Notes: generated by a model not told the origin, from the letters alone. 31,110 nucleotides of DNA from Candidatus Parcubacteria bacterium (GCA_019658985.1 JAIFWS010000001.1:1-31110), one strand, 5' to 3'; positions 1-8,844 are shown, counted from the first letter of the stretch. Translations and numbers: made by a program.

Positions 1-104
1 AGGGAAATTCCGTTTTCTGTTAGCAACGACTGGCCATCATGCCCCAAATCCTGCGTCTTGGCATTTTCAGTTGTCTCCGCATGGCGGACAATAATTATTT
101 TCAT
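1..104 (-). CDS. Histidine phosphatase family protein, N-terminal fragment
   Basis: The reading frame opens with an ATG at 104 and runs off the left edge, so only about 34 residues are visible. They begin MKIIIVRHAETTENA, which contains the RHxET/S signature of the histidine phosphatase (phosphoglycerate mutase-like) superfamily; the His of RHA is the residue that becomes phosphorylated in this family. Substrate cannot be told from the fragment; relatives act on sugar phosphates, nucleotides or phosphoproteins. The gene lies downstream of gyrB on the same strand, but a terminator at 121-139 separates the two, so it probably has its own promoter or depends on read-through. Confidence 0.75.
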   Translation of the reverse strand, partial: MKIIIVRHAETTENAKTQDLGHDGQSLLTENGIS

Positions 105-120
105 GGTCTTATTTCTATGC

Positions 121-139
121 AAAAACGGTCCTCGGACCG
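121..139 (-). terminator. Intrinsic terminator after gyrB
   Basis: On the minus strand a CGGTCC/GGACCG stem is followed by five T residues. It lies 15 bases past the gyrB stop codon and would end the pheS-gyrB transcript. Confidence 0.7.
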
Positions 140-153
140 CCTTGCATTTAAAA

Positions 154-2280
154 TTAAATATCTAAGTTCTTTACCGACTTGGCGTGAGTTTGGATAAACT
201 TCTTTCTTGGTTCTACTTCTTCTCCCATCAAAATGTCGAATGTGCGGTCGGTTTGATGTGCGTCGTCGATTTCAACTTTGAGCAATAAACGGTTAGCAGG
301 ATTCATGGTTGTTTCCCAAAGCTGTTCGGAATCCATTTCCCCTAAACCTTTATACCGCTGTAAATTAATGCCGGTGGTTTTTTCCATTTTCGCCACCAAG
401 CCGTCTTTTTGTTCTTCAGTATAGGCGTATTGCACAGACTTTCCCTGCTGAATTTTGTACAGTGGCGGCTGGGCGATATAAATGTAGCCGGCCTCCATAA
501 TTGGACGGAAATAGCGATAGAACAATGTCAAAAGCAACGTGCGGATATGGGATCCGTCGACGTCGGCATCGGTCATGATAATAATCCGGTGGTAGCGCAA
601 TTTTTCCAAACTGAAATCCTCCGCCACGGCTGTCCCCAAAGCGATGATAATCGATTTGATTTCTTTTGAGCCGAGCATTTTGTCGAGTCTTGCCCGTTCA
701 ACGTTCAAAATTTTACCCTTCAACGGCAAAATCGCCTGGAATCTCCGGTCGCGGGCCATCTTGGCCGAACCTCCGGCTGAGTCCCCCTCCACAATGTATA
801 ATTCCGATTCTTCCGGATCTTTGCTCAAGCAGTCAGCCAATTTTCCTGGCAGCGCCAAGCCTTCCAAAACCCCTTTACGCAAAACGGTAGCGCGGGCGGC
901 TTTGGCAGCGAGCCGGGCTTTGGTTGCCAACAAACAGTTTTCAATAATCGCACGGGCGTCGGTTGGATTGCGTTCCAAATAATCGGCCAAGGCTTCGTTG
1001 ACGGCGTCTTCGACCGCGCCCTTGGCTTCCGGATTTCCTAATTTAGCTTTGGTCTGTCCTTCAAATTGTGGGTTGCGGATTTTAACGGAAATAACCGCGG
1101 TCAATCCCTCGCGCACATCTTCTCCGGAAAAATTTTCATCTTTTTCTTTTAAGAAATTTTCACGGCGGGCGTAGGCGTTCAAGCAACGGGTTAAGGCTGT
1201 CCGGAATCCCGAAACATGGGTTCCTCCTTCCGGAGTATAAATGTTGTTGGCAAACGACTGCTCAGTGCATTCCATTTCTTGCGTGTACTGGAAAGCGGCT
1301 TCAATGGCCACGTCTTGCTTGGTGGTCGCCAATGAAAAAATATTCTGATGGCGGGGAGTATTTCCCATCACCAAGAATTTCACAAAGCTGCCAACTCCTC
1401 CCTCAAAATAAAAAGTGTAATCGGCTTCTTCGCCTTTTTTGCGTTCATCCCTGAAGCTGATTTTTACGCCGCGGGTCAAATAAGCTTGCTGGCGGACATG
1501 GCCCAAAATCTTTTTTGGATCCCATTTTATTTCCGGGAAAATCTGCGGATCGGCTTCAAAGGTAATGGTTGTTCCGGATTTTTTTGAATCGGATACTTTT
1601 TTCACCTGTCCTTTTGGAACGCCACGGAAGTATTCCTGTTTGTAAATCCCGCCATCGCGGTGGATTTCGGCTTCCATAAATGTGGAAAGCGCGCAAACCA
1701 CCGAAACTCCCACTCCGTGCAAACCTCCCGACACTTTGTACGCATCTCCCCCGAATTTTCCTCCGGCGTGCAGGGTTGTTAAAACAGTTTCTAAAGTAGA
1801 CTTTCCAGTGTCGGGATGTTTTTCTACCGGGATCCCGCGGCCATCGTCGGAAACTGAAACCCGATTGCCCTCCATTAAGGTAATTTGAATACTCTTGGCA
1901 TATCCGGCCATCGCTTCGTCCAAGCAGTTATCCACGATTTCCCAAATCAAGTGATGCAAACCATCAAGTCCCGTAGACCCGATATACATTCCCGGACGCA
2001 GACGGACCGGCTCCAAGCCTTTTAATACTTGGATGTCTTTTGCACCGTATTCGCCCTCCTTGCGGATTTTTTTAGCAGCAATCGCTTCCAATTTTGGAGC
2101 TTCTTTCACCTTCTCTTCAACCACTTCGGGTTTGCGCACGGCTTTGGCCTCCCAAGGTTTGGCCTTGGTAGATTTTTCTTTTTCCGGCAAAGCAATCTCC
2201 GGCTTTTTAGGTTCTTTACCCCGAGCAACCTCGAGGGGCTTTTTTGGCTTTTCCCCTTTTTCTTTAATCGCTATTTTCAT
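154..2280 (-). CDS. gyrB: DNA gyrase subunit B with a charged N-terminal extension
   Basis: This is the ATPase subunit of DNA gyrase, which introduces negative supercoils together with GyrA. GHKL ATPase motifs are visible (VDNCLDEAMAG, SDDGRGIPV, GGLHGVGVSVV). They are followed by the transducer region, the TOPRIM motifs (EGDSAGGSAK and DADVDGSHI) and the usual C-terminal end (LQRYKGLGEMD). The body matches normal GyrB length. The first 75 or so residues are an unusual Lys/Glu/Pro-rich, probably disordered extension; conserved sequence begins near GAKDIQVLKGLEPVR. The next in-frame ATG would remove essential ATPase sequence, so the long start is kept, although no Shine-Dalgarno is visible. 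It begins 14 bases after the pheS stop, so the two genes are probably co-transcribed. ParE is the main alternative, but the C-terminus favours GyrB. Confidence 0.93.
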   Translation of the reverse strand: MKIAIKEKGEKPKKPLEVARGKEPKKPEIALPEKEKSTKAKPWEAKAVRKPEVVEEKVKEAPKLEAIAAKKIRKEGEYGAKDIQVLKGLEPVRLRPGMYIGSTGLDGLHHLIWEIVDNCLDEAMAGYAKSIQITLMEGNRVSVSDDGRGIPVEKHPDTGKSTLETVLTTLHAGGKFGGDAYKVSGGLHGVGVSVVCALSTFMEAEIHRDGGIYKQEYFRGVPKGQVKKVSDSKKSGTTITFEADPQIFPEIKWDPKKILGHVRQQAYLTRGVKISFRDERKKGEEADYTFYFEGGVGSFVKFLVMGNTPRHQNIFSLATTKQDVAIEAAFQYTQEMECTEQSFANNIYTPEGGTHVSGFRTALTRCLNAYARRENFLKEKDENFSGEDVREGLTAVISVKIRNPQFEGQTKAKLGNPEAKGAVEDAVNEALADYLERNPTDARAIIENCLLATKARLAAKAARATVLRKGVLEGLALPGKLADCLSKDPEESELYIVEGDSAGGSAKMARDRRFQAILPLKGKILNVERARLDKMLGSKEIKSIIIALGTAVAEDFSLEKLRYHRIIIMTDADVDGSHIRTLLLTLFYRYFRPIMEAGYIYIAQPPLYKIQQGKSVQYAYTEEQKDGLVAKMEKTTGINLQRYKGLGEMDSEQLWETTMNPANRLLLKVEIDDAHQTDRTFDILMGEEVEPRKKFIQTHAKSVKNLDI

Positions 2281-2294
2281 TTTAAAAAATTTAA

Positions 2295-3434
2295 TTATCT
2301 AATAATAGCATTAAACTCCGCTTTCGTCTTCTCGGTGATCCGGTCATGGATTTTATTTACTTCATCATCGGTCAAGGTTTTTTCAAGCGAGCGATATACA
2401 ATATGGAACGTGTAACTCTTTTTCCCGGCGCCGAATTTTTCGTCGTTTTCGTAGCTATCCATTAATTTCACTTCTTCAATTAGGCCTTCGGCTTCGTCCT
2501 GTACTACTTCGTAATAGTTATTCAGGTTAATTGATTTATCAATGACAAAAGAAATGTCGCGGTTGATCGGCGGATATTTGCTGACTTCCTTATATTTCTG
2601 GTCTAAATTTTTTAACTGTTCTTTGATACGCGAGTCCTGTGACCAGAAAATCCTAATGTCCGGGATTTCCATCTTGGCGATAGCCAATCTTTCTAATCCA
2701 AACCCAAACGCCCAGCCGTGGTAACCTTCAAGACCGAAATTTTTAAGCACGGCTTTTTTCGGCATTCCCCCGCCCAATAACTCCAGCCACTTTCCATTAA
2801 AATCTATTTCTACTTCCAAAGATGGGTCGGTATAAGGGAAGGTGTCAACGTTAAATCTAAACTTTACATCCTGGCCAAAAATACTTTTAACAATCAACGA
2901 CAAGGCATTTTTCAGATCCTCAATCGTAAGTTCTTTTCCCCCATCAGGAATCAAATACAAGCCTCCCATCTGGTGGAAGACGTTCATGTGGCGCTGGTCA
3001 ACTTCGTCTTTTCTATAAACCTTGCCATAGCAAAAAACTCCAAGCTCTTCTTTCTTAGCGATTTTTTCGCGGATCTCGGGATGATTCAAATAGTAATACC
3101 ACATGACGGTGTCATGGGTACGCAGGACATTTTTTTCGTCCAAATAGTAGGTATCGGATTCGCTGCGGGCCGGATGGTCGGCGGCGAAACTGAATAAGTC
3201 AAATAAAATATTGGTTGGGATGACTTCCGGAATAATGATATTGTCGAAATTTTCAAATTCCTTGATCGCTAAAACCCGATCAGCCAGCGCTTTCAATGGA
3301 GAACCCTCAGTCCGGGACAAATCCGGCATCGCCATGACCCGCCTTAGCCTCTCGGCCTTAATATCCTGCCGGGCATTTACCTTGGCAACCAGCGCCTCTT
3401 GCTCTTTGGTGTCTATCGTAATGTTTTTGTGCAT
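2295..3434 (-). CDS. pheS: Phenylalanyl-tRNA synthetase, single-chain type (catalytic domain plus FDX-ACB)
   Basis: The enzyme charges tRNA-Phe. Class II motifs are present: motif 2 around GKVYRKDEVDQRHMNVFHQ and motif 3 around GWAFGFGLERLAI. After about residue 280 the protein carries YPPINRDISFVI and continues to a C-terminus typical of the ferredoxin-fold anticodon-binding (FDX-ACB) domain. In ordinary bacteria that domain sits at the end of PheT, not PheS. At 379 residues, with no long N-terminal coiled coil, the layout resembles monomeric mitochondrial PheRS. No pheT follows; the next gene is gyrB. A good promoter lies 20-50 bases upstream. Whether a separate pheT exists elsewhere in the genome cannot be seen here. 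Confidence 0.9.
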   Translation of the reverse strand: MHKNITIDTKEQEALVAKVNARQDIKAERLRRVMAMPDLSRTEGSPLKALADRVLAIKEFENFDNIIIPEVIPTNILFDLFSFAADHPARSESDTYYLDEKNVLRTHDTVMWYYYLNHPEIREKIAKKEELGVFCYGKVYRKDEVDQRHMNVFHQMGGLYLIPDGGKELTIEDLKNALSLIVKSIFGQDVKFRFNVDTFPYTDPSLEVEIDFNGKWLELLGGGMPKKAVLKNFGLEGYHGWAFGFGLERLAIAKMEIPDIRIFWSQDSRIKEQLKNLDQKYKEVSKYPPINRDISFVIDKSINLNNYYEVVQDEAEGLIEEVKLMDSYENDEKFGAGKKSYTFHIVYRSLEKTLTDDEVNKIHDRITEKTKAEFNAIIR

Positions 3435-3453
3435 ATTATTATTTTATAGTCTC

Positions 3454-3482
3454 ATTTTACTCCAAATCCCTCTAAAAATCAA
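3454..3482 (-). promoter_or_regulatory. Promoter of pheS-gyrB
   Basis: On the minus strand TTGATT (3477-3482) is separated by 17 bases from TAAAAT (3454-3459). The predicted start lies about 13 bases before the pheS ATG, giving a very short leader. Confidence 0.6.
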
Positions 3483-3486
3483 GACC

Positions 3487-3512
3487 AAAAAAGCCCCCAT
3501 TTGGGACTTTTC
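3487..3512 (-). terminator. Intrinsic terminator after the response regulator
   Basis: A short stem (AAGTCCC paired with GGGGCTT, one G-U) followed by TTTTTT on the minus strand. It lies just past the stop of the receiver gene and before the pheS promoter. Confidence 0.6.
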
Positions 3513-3522
3513 TACAGGAGTA

Positions 3523-3915
3523 TTATTTGCCGGCTTTCTCCAGGATTTCGTTGATCTTCTGGATAACCGTAGCAACCCGCCAGTCTGATTTTATCAAATA
3601 ATGAGAGGGCTTTAATGTAACAATATCCTCCACCAAATCCTCGTTAGTGGCGTTTAGGTTAGTCAAAATAATCACTGGCACCGTTGCCCCCCATTTATCT
3701 TCGCGGATTCTTTTAAATGCCTCCATGCCGCCCATTACCGGCATCAGTAAATCAAGCAAAATCAGGTCCGGGTGTTTTTCCAAAGCCAGCTGAACGCCTT
3801 CCTGTCCGTTTGCCGCTACGATTGAATGGAACTTTCCCAGTTTCAGGGTAGTTAAAACAATCTCACGGATATTCTCATCGTCTTCCACCACTAAAATTGT
3901 TTTTTGTTTTGCCAT
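3523..3915 (-). CDS. Stand-alone response regulator receiver domain
   Basis: The 130-residue protein is a single CheY-like receiver. It has the acidic pocket (VVEDDENIRE), the phospho-acceptor Asp in LILLDLLMPVMGG near residue 56, the switch Thr in VIILTNLNA and the conserved Lys in LIKSDW. No DNA-binding or enzymatic output domain follows, so it probably works by protein-protein contact or as a phosphorelay intermediate. No histidine kinase is encoded nearby, so its partner must lie elsewhere. It has its own terminator; the upstream DNA holds only a TAGAA-rich inverted repeat, and no convincing promoter was found. Confidence 0.9.
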   Translation of the reverse strand: MAKQKTILVVEDDENIREIVLTTLKLGKFHSIVAANGQEGVQLALEKHPDLILLDLLMPVMGGMEAFKRIREDKWGATVPVIILTNLNATNEDLVEDIVTLKPSHYLIKSDWRVATVIQKINEILEKAGK

Positions 3916-3918
3916 AAT

Positions 3919-3995
3919 ACTAGAATCTAGAATTTAGAAAGTAGAATCTAGAATACGGAACGTTGCGATTCTATTTTCTATTTTCTAACTTCTAT
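3919..3995. repeat. AT-rich inverted repeat of TAGAA/TTCTA units
   Basis: The left half repeats TAGAAT/TAGAAA several times and the right half carries the complementary TTCTAT/TTCTAA units around a GC-richer centre. It could form a long imperfect hairpin and fills nearly the whole gap between two minus-strand genes. It may act as a weak terminator or be a simple-sequence expansion. Confidence 0.5.
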
Positions 3996-4004
3996 GTTCT
4001 CGTT

Positions 4005-4895
4005 TTATTGTTTTGCCTCGTCCCTAAATGAAAAACTCACTTTCTCGCCAAGATATTTTTCATAACCCGCCACTAGTAAAGCGATGACTTTCGACGGATT
4101 ATCCGTTATATCCAAAACGCGGCCGGTTCTCGGATCGATTTGCAAGCCGTTGATATGGGACGCCACCTCAATAGCCGGGTCCCCCACCTTCAGGCGCATC
4201 TGCATAATGGTATCGCTAAGGATTTCAAAAAACACCCTTTTATCGCTAGAAACATTAGAATAATCGAGCGGACTCAAGCGGTTTAATTTCCGGCGCCTCA
4301 AGAAAAGATTGCTTATAATCACGGCTACCAAGACAATCGCGACGGTAATTCCGCCGTAGGTAAGAAAATCAGACTGGAATAATCCGAAAAACTTTTTTTC
4401 GACAATAAACGGAAACTGGGTAGTAGCCGGCACAACCTGGTCTTGATATACCAGCGATGCCCTGGCAATATATTTTCCCGGAGATGCTTCAAAAGGGACC
4501 TGGATGGTTTTTACGAACGTAGCCGTGGTTTCTACGGCGACTGTTTCTGAAGTAGCATAAATCTGTCTGCCAGACTGGTCGAAAATCCCGTAGGTAATTG
4601 TCACATCAACCCGATGGCCGCCGCCAAAATTCAATAACTTAATGGAAATCGGAAGAAGTTCTCCCGGTGCCACTCTCACCGTCAGGCCGGCGCTGGTAGT
4701 TTCAATCTTTGCATTGCGCGTAACATTGGTATCGGGCTGTTGCTGATCTGGAGGAAGCGGTTCATCCGCCAGCGCAACTGAAAAAGCAAGCATGTTCGCT
4801 AAAAACACCGCTAACATAATGCTAAAGGTGACGAGCATATCTGAACGGAGTCTGCGGCGTATTAAAATAAGTCGGCTTCGCGCTAAGCTTTGCAT
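4005..4895 (-). CDS. Membrane-anchored protein with extracellular beta-rich domain
   Basis: Function unknown. The 296-residue protein starts with a basic stretch and a hydrophobic segment (about residues 20-42, ending AFSVALADE) that looks like a signal peptide or anchor. Then comes a beta-strand-rich region of about 130 residues (APGELLPISIKLLNFGGG, PFEASPGKYIARASLVY) resembling CARDB/Ig-like cell-surface folds. A second membrane helix (about 178-200, TYGGITVAIVLVAVIISNLF) precedes an RRRKLNR stop-transfer signal and a cytoplasmic tail of some 90 residues. The topology suggests an outside sensing or adhesion domain joined to an inside domain. It appears to be a single-gene unit with its own promoter. 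Confidence 0.75.
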   Translation of the reverse strand: MQSLARSRLILIRRRLRSDMLVTFSIMLAVFLANMLAFSVALADEPLPPDQQQPDTNVTRNAKIETTSAGLTVRVAPGELLPISIKLLNFGGGHRVDVTITYGIFDQSGRQIYATSETVAVETTATFVKTIQVPFEASPGKYIARASLVYQDQVVPATTQFPFIVEKKFFGLFQSDFLTYGGITVAIVLVAVIISNLFLRRRKLNRLSPLDYSNVSSDKRVFFEILSDTIMQMRLKVGDPAIEVASHINGLQIDPRTGRVLDITDNPSKVIALLVAGYEKYLGEKVSFSFRDEAKQ

Positions 4896-4907
4896 AGAGA
4901 TTTATCT

Positions 4908-4934
4908 ATTTTACCATAAAACAAAAAACATCAA
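4908..4934 (-). promoter_or_regulatory. Candidate promoter of the membrane-anchored protein gene
   Basis: TTGATG, 15 bases, then TAAAAT preceded by TGG (extended -10) on the minus strand. The spacer is short, but the -10 is good and lies 13 bases before the ATG. Confidence 0.45.
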
Positions 4935-4974
4935 AATAGCACTGTGCATATCTTGATGAGTTCAGCCCAGAAAG

Positions 4975-5706
4975 TTACATGAAACGGGTAATAATAAAGA
5001 TAAAGAGTGAACCGAGAACCGTCAGCCCTATCAATTTATAGGAGCTGTGCTCTGAATGGGCTTCCGGAAGGATATCCGAAGCTCCAATATAAAGCAAGAA
5101 AACCGAGAAAAATCCCAAGTATAAGAATAAGAAGTATTCAGGCACTGAGAAGAATAAGGTTGAAAGCACGCCCAAGACCGGGGTCAGCGCCGTTACATAT
5201 AAAAATAACTTTGCCTTTTTGTCGGTATTCTTATGATTAAGCATCAGGGCAACGGTATTCATACCGTCCGTAAAGTCATGGGAAATTACCGCGATGGCGA
5301 TTAAAACCCCGATCATGGAATTAACCTGGAACCCGAGCCCGATCGCCACGCCGTCCATAAAACTATGCCCTGCGAGCGCCAATGCGGAGGCTACGCCCAC
5401 ATGAGGGTGCTTGTGGTCAGGAAAATGCTCGTCGGTATGGCTATGGATTAAAATGGTTTTTTCCAGGACATGGAAAACTAAAAATCCCGATACCAGCGCC
5501 ACCATTACCCAGATCGTGGGGAAATTGTAGGTTTTAATCTGCTCGATGATTTCCGGGAAAATATCGAATGCCACAATCCCCAGCAATACGCCGGCGGCAA
5601 ACGCCATAATATAATGTATCTTGCTTTTGAATTTTATAGCAAAAAGCCCCCCTAGAAATGTGGAGGCGAAGGTGACTACCGAGAACAGTAACGGTTCTAT
5701 AATCAT
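4975..5706 (-). CDS. ZIP-family divalent metal transporter
   Basis: The 243-residue integral membrane protein has about eight hydrophobic segments. It carries the ZIP signature in helix 4 (HSFMDGVAIGLGF) and a second metal-binding helix with HDFTDGMNTVAL. A His-rich cytoplasmic loop (HSHTDEHFPDHKHPH) between helices 3 and 4 is typical of ZIP metal-sensing loops. Family members import Zn2+, Fe2+ or Mn2+; the exact metal is not predictable. It stands alone, with an extended -10 just upstream. Confidence 0.9.
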   Translation of the reverse strand: MIIEPLLFSVVTFASTFLGGLFAIKFKSKIHYIMAFAAGVLLGIVAFDIFPEIIEQIKTYNFPTIWVMVALVSGFLVFHVLEKTILIHSHTDEHFPDHKHPHVGVASALALAGHSFMDGVAIGLGFQVNSMIGVLIAIAVISHDFTDGMNTVALMLNHKNTDKKAKLFLYVTALTPVLGVLSTLFFSVPEYFLFLYLGFFSVFLLYIGASDILPEAHSEHSSYKLIGLTVLGSLFIFIITRFM

Positions 5707-5717
5707 GGCTTTTGGCT

Positions 5718-5726
5718 ATTATAGCA
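5718..5726 (-). promoter_or_regulatory. Extended -10 promoter of the ZIP gene
   Basis: The minus strand reads TGCTATAAT 12 bases before the ATG, a perfect extended -10 with no good -35. The predicted leader is only a few bases long. Confidence 0.5.
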
Positions 5727-5752
5727 AAAAACCCGCCAAAAAGCTATCCAGC

Positions 5753-6181
5753 TCAAAAGAGGTTTTTAAACATATAATCATGGTCTTTTTGGGAGAAACC
5801 CAGCGATACGTATAAATTTTTGGAAACCGGGGTCGATGAAGTCAGTTTAATCTGTTTAATGTTCTTGGCCTGGGCAATAAATAATACTTTTTCCATTAGG
5901 GCACGGCCGATTCCCTTTCCCCGGTGATACTCATCAACCACTACTTCCTCAATCCAGGCAATTAATCCTTTGGAAGGGATAACATACCAGGCCAGCCCTC
6001 CAAACGCCACTACCTTCCCTTCTGATTCGGCAACTAAAAATTTGCTGTTGCCGGATACCGCCAGTTTCCTGATCCTCGCCGCCAGGTGCTGGGGATCAAC
6101 AATATTTTTTGTCAGCTGCAAAATTAATTCTGCGGCCTGGCCGGCGTCTTTTTTTTGTAAACTTCGTATTTTAAATTCCAT
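5753..6181 (-). CDS. GNAT-family N-acetyltransferase
   Basis: This is a single-domain acetyltransferase of about 142 residues that uses acetyl-CoA. It shows the acetyl-CoA-binding motif A (VVVDEYHRGKGIGRALMEKV) and the GNAT motif B end (LYVSLGFSQKDHDYMFK). The start was set at the ATG at 6181 (MEFKIRSLQ); the frame remains open to a TTG at 6193, which would add four residues. The substrate is unknown. It ends 47 bases before the ZIP start and is probably independent. Confidence 0.85.
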   Translation of the reverse strand: MEFKIRSLQKKDAGQAAELILQLTKNIVDPQHLAARIRKLAVSGNSKFLVAESEGKVVAFGGLAWYVIPSKGLIAWIEEVVVDEYHRGKGIGRALMEKVLFIAQAKNIKQIKLTSSTPVSKNLYVSLGFSQKDHDYMFKNLF

Positions 6182-6268
6182 AATTATGAGCAAGGAAGGA
6201 ATAAGAAATCACAGTTTATTATTCCGACCGCGCGATTGATTTCATAAATCGCGGACGATTTATATAAT

Positions 6269-8095
6269 TTACTCTACCGTTACGCTTTTTGCTAAATTAC
6301 GGGGCTTATCAATTTCACATCCCCTCGCAACCGCGACATAATAGGCAAACAGATGCAATGGAATCGTAGCCAGAACCGGCGTGAGCATTTCCAGATTTTC
6401 GGGAATATATATTACATCATCAGCAATTTTTTGGATTTCCCGGTTGCCCTCGGTGGCGATAGCAATCACCTTGCCGCCTCTGGCTCTGATTTGCTGAATC
6501 GTGGAAATATTTTTTTCATAAACTGAATCAGTCGGGACAATGGCAAGGGTTGGAAATTCATTATTAATAAGCGCCAAAGAACCGTGCTTTAACTCCCCGC
6601 CGCGCATGCCTTCTCCATGAACATAGGCCACTTCTTTTAACTTCAAAGCCCCCTCAAGAGCAATGCCATAATTATATTTTCTGCCGATAACGCAAAAATT
6701 AGGGTACTGATGATACCTTCTGGCAATTTCTTCAATACTATTCCTCCGGCCTAAAATTTCCCGGACTTGGGCGGGGAGCTCTGAGAGTTTTCCAACAACA
6801 TCCCTGCCTGCCGGCCCGGATAACTGCCGCTGTCTTCCCAGAAAAAGACTGACGAGCGCCAGCGCTGCCACCTGGGCGGTAAACGTTTTCGTGGAGGCTA
6901 CGGCGATTTCCGGACCGGAATGAGTGTAAACTCCGGCATCCATCTGGCGGGCCAACGTGGAACCGACCACATTAACAATTCCCAAACTCAAACCCTTCCG
7001 CTCTTTCACTTCCTTAAGGGCTGCCAACGTGTCTGCGGTTTCGCCGGATTGGGAAATAAAAATAGAGAGCGTGTGGCCGTCAAACACCGGTTTTCGATAA
7101 CGGAATTCAGAACCGATTTCAACTTCCGTCGGAATACCTCCATATTCTTCGAGCATATATTCACCCACTTGGGCAGCATAAGCCGAACCGCCGCAGGCAA
7201 TAATCTGGATACGGTTAATATCACGCAACTTATCCTGTATGCTTTCCAATCCGCCCAGTTTCACGCCTCCCTCATCCATCAATAATCTGCCGCGCAACAC
7301 ATTTTCCAAGCTGGCCGGGTGCTCCATGATTTCTTTAAGCATGAAGTGCGCGTATCCCGTTTTCTCTGCTTCCTGCAACGTCCATTCGACTTCTGTTGCC
7401 ACTTTATCCTTGGCATTATTCTTCAGATCGGTAATTTTACATCCCTCTCCGGTTACAATGGCAATTTCGCCATCATCCAGAAAAATCATTTTATTAGAAT
7501 GGGAAAGGATGGTGCCAGGATCAGAGGCGATAAATCCTCCATCGTTATTGACTGAAATGACAATTGGGGCAGAAAGACGGGCCACCACGATTTTATCTGG
7601 GTCTTGCTTGGCAATAACGGCGATTCCATACGCTCCCCTTACTTGCGCCAGCGCCTTACCCACTGCCTCTTCTAGATTTCCGGTAAAAAAATGTTCGACG
7701 AGATGAGAGAGCACTTCGGTATCGGTCTCTGAAATAAACCGATGGCCTTTTGCTTGCAGCTCATCTTTAATCTGCTGGTAGTTTTCGATAATCCCATTAT
7801 GGATAACAAAAATATTCTGTTTGCAGTCAGCGTGCGGATGGGCATTTTCTTCGGTGACACCGCCATGCGTTGCCCAACGCGTGTGACCAAGGCCGATTTT
7901 CCCAGGAATATCCATCCCTTGGATTTTTTCTTCCAGCTTCTCCAATTTTCCCGTTGCTTTCACTAACGTAACATTATCATGATCAAAAACCACTACCCCG
8001 CTGGAATCATATCCGCGATAACTTTCATGGCGCAATCCGTCCATGAGGAGCGGCAACGCTTGCTTTTTACCAATGTAGCCGATAATCCCACACAT
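6269..8095 (-). CDS. glmS: Glutamine--fructose-6-phosphate aminotransferase (isomerizing)
   Basis: The enzyme makes glucosamine-6-phosphate from fructose-6-phosphate and glutamine, the first step toward UDP-GlcNAc and peptidoglycan. The ATG at 8095 is chosen because it places Cys2 (MCGIIGYIG) at the new N-terminus, as the class II glutamine amidotransferase mechanism requires. The frame stays open for 16 more codons upstream, which should not be translated. Glutaminase motifs (HTRWATHG, HPH, HNGIIEN) are followed by two SIS sugar-isomerase domains (SQSGETADTLAAL, STKTFTAQ) and the usual tail ending KPRNLAKSVTVE. At 608 residues it is full length. It begins one base after the trmB stop, so translation is probably coupled. 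Confidence 0.96.
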   Translation of the reverse strand: MCGIIGYIGKKQALPLLMDGLRHESYRGYDSSGVVVFDHDNVTLVKATGKLEKLEEKIQGMDIPGKIGLGHTRWATHGGVTEENAHPHADCKQNIFVIHNGIIENYQQIKDELQAKGHRFISETDTEVLSHLVEHFFTGNLEEAVGKALAQVRGAYGIAVIAKQDPDKIVVARLSAPIVISVNNDGGFIASDPGTILSHSNKMIFLDDGEIAIVTGEGCKITDLKNNAKDKVATEVEWTLQEAEKTGYAHFMLKEIMEHPASLENVLRGRLLMDEGGVKLGGLESIQDKLRDINRIQIIACGGSAYAAQVGEYMLEEYGGIPTEVEIGSEFRYRKPVFDGHTLSIFISQSGETADTLAALKEVKERKGLSLGIVNVVGSTLARQMDAGVYTHSGPEIAVASTKTFTAQVAALALVSLFLGRQRQLSGPAGRDVVGKLSELPAQVREILGRRNSIEEIARRYHQYPNFCVIGRKYNYGIALEGALKLKEVAYVHGEGMRGGELKHGSLALINNEFPTLAIVPTDSVYEKNISTIQQIRARGGKVIAIATEGNREIQKIADDVIYIPENLEMLTPVLATIPLHLFAYYVAVARGCEIDKPRNLAKSVTVE

Positions 8096-8096
8096 A

Positions 8097-8837
8097 TTAT
8101 AATGATTCCCAAATAAAATTAAATAATTGCTGCTGCGTGGCAAACAAAGCCTCGTCCTCGATGATCAGGGCCAAGGGCTGTTTTGATTTAGTCGCGGAAA
8201 CCATGGCCACTTTGCCAGGGTAGATTAAAATGTAGGTCGGTGAACTTTTTTTGACACTCAAGGATTTTTTTTCTGCTAATTCCGCCACCGATCCCTTGTG
8301 GCCAATACCGATTGATTTGATACGGATTTTTCTTTTGATGCGTTGTTTTGTAAAATCGGGAAAAGCTTTGTAAATGTATTCGCGGATGGCTTCGGAAGAA
8401 AAAACGGAATAGTTTTTTTCTTTCGAGGATTCTGTTATTTCTAGCACATCAGATAAGACCGCCTTCAATCCCGCAAAACCTTCATAGTATTTCACCACCG
8501 GTTTATCAGGAGATTTATTAAAGAGCGATGTAAGTTCCGGAATGGCATCCGTCAACTCTTTTTTAACAGATTCAAGATTTTCTATTTTCTGCGCCAGTGT
8601 TTTCTGCAGGGCGGCCGGATTTTCGGCAACAAAAAATTGTTTAGTATCTTTGTGATAGTAACTAACCAAACCGCCTTCTTTTAAAGACTTTAAAATATCA
8701 TAGGTAGTGCCGCGGTTTATCTTACTAAAAGAAGCCAGAGTACGGACCGAAGAAGGGCCCTGTTCCAGCAGGACAAGGTAAATTTTTATTTCCTTGTCCG
8801 AGAAACCCAATTGTTTTAGTATCGGAATAACTTCCAT
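8097..8837 (-). CDS. TrmB-family transcriptional regulator
   Basis: The N-terminal winged helix (LGFSDKEIKIYLVLLEQGP, then KINRGTTYDILKSLKEGGLV) matches the TrmB family, whose members sense sugars or other metabolites through a C-terminal domain. Here that domain covers roughly residues 100-246. The frame could start at 8846, but that ATG overlaps the -10 of the strong promoter at 8845-8872. The ATG at 8837 lies about where transcription should begin, so the mRNA is likely leaderless. Direct coupling to glmS suggests control of amino-sugar supply, possibly with autoregulation; that role is inferred from context. Confidence 0.85.
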   Translation of the reverse strand: MEVIPILKQLGFSDKEIKIYLVLLEQGPSSVRTLASFSKINRGTTYDILKSLKEGGLVSYYHKDTKQFFVAENPAALQKTLAQKIENLESVKKELTDAIPELTSLFNKSPDKPVVKYYEGFAGLKAVLSDVLEITESSKEKNYSVFSSEAIREYIYKAFPDFTKQRIKRKIRIKSIGIGHKGSVAELAEKKSLSVKKSSPTYILIYPGKVAMVSATKSKQPLALIIEDEALFATQQQLFNFIWESL

Positions 8838-8844
8838 ATCAATC

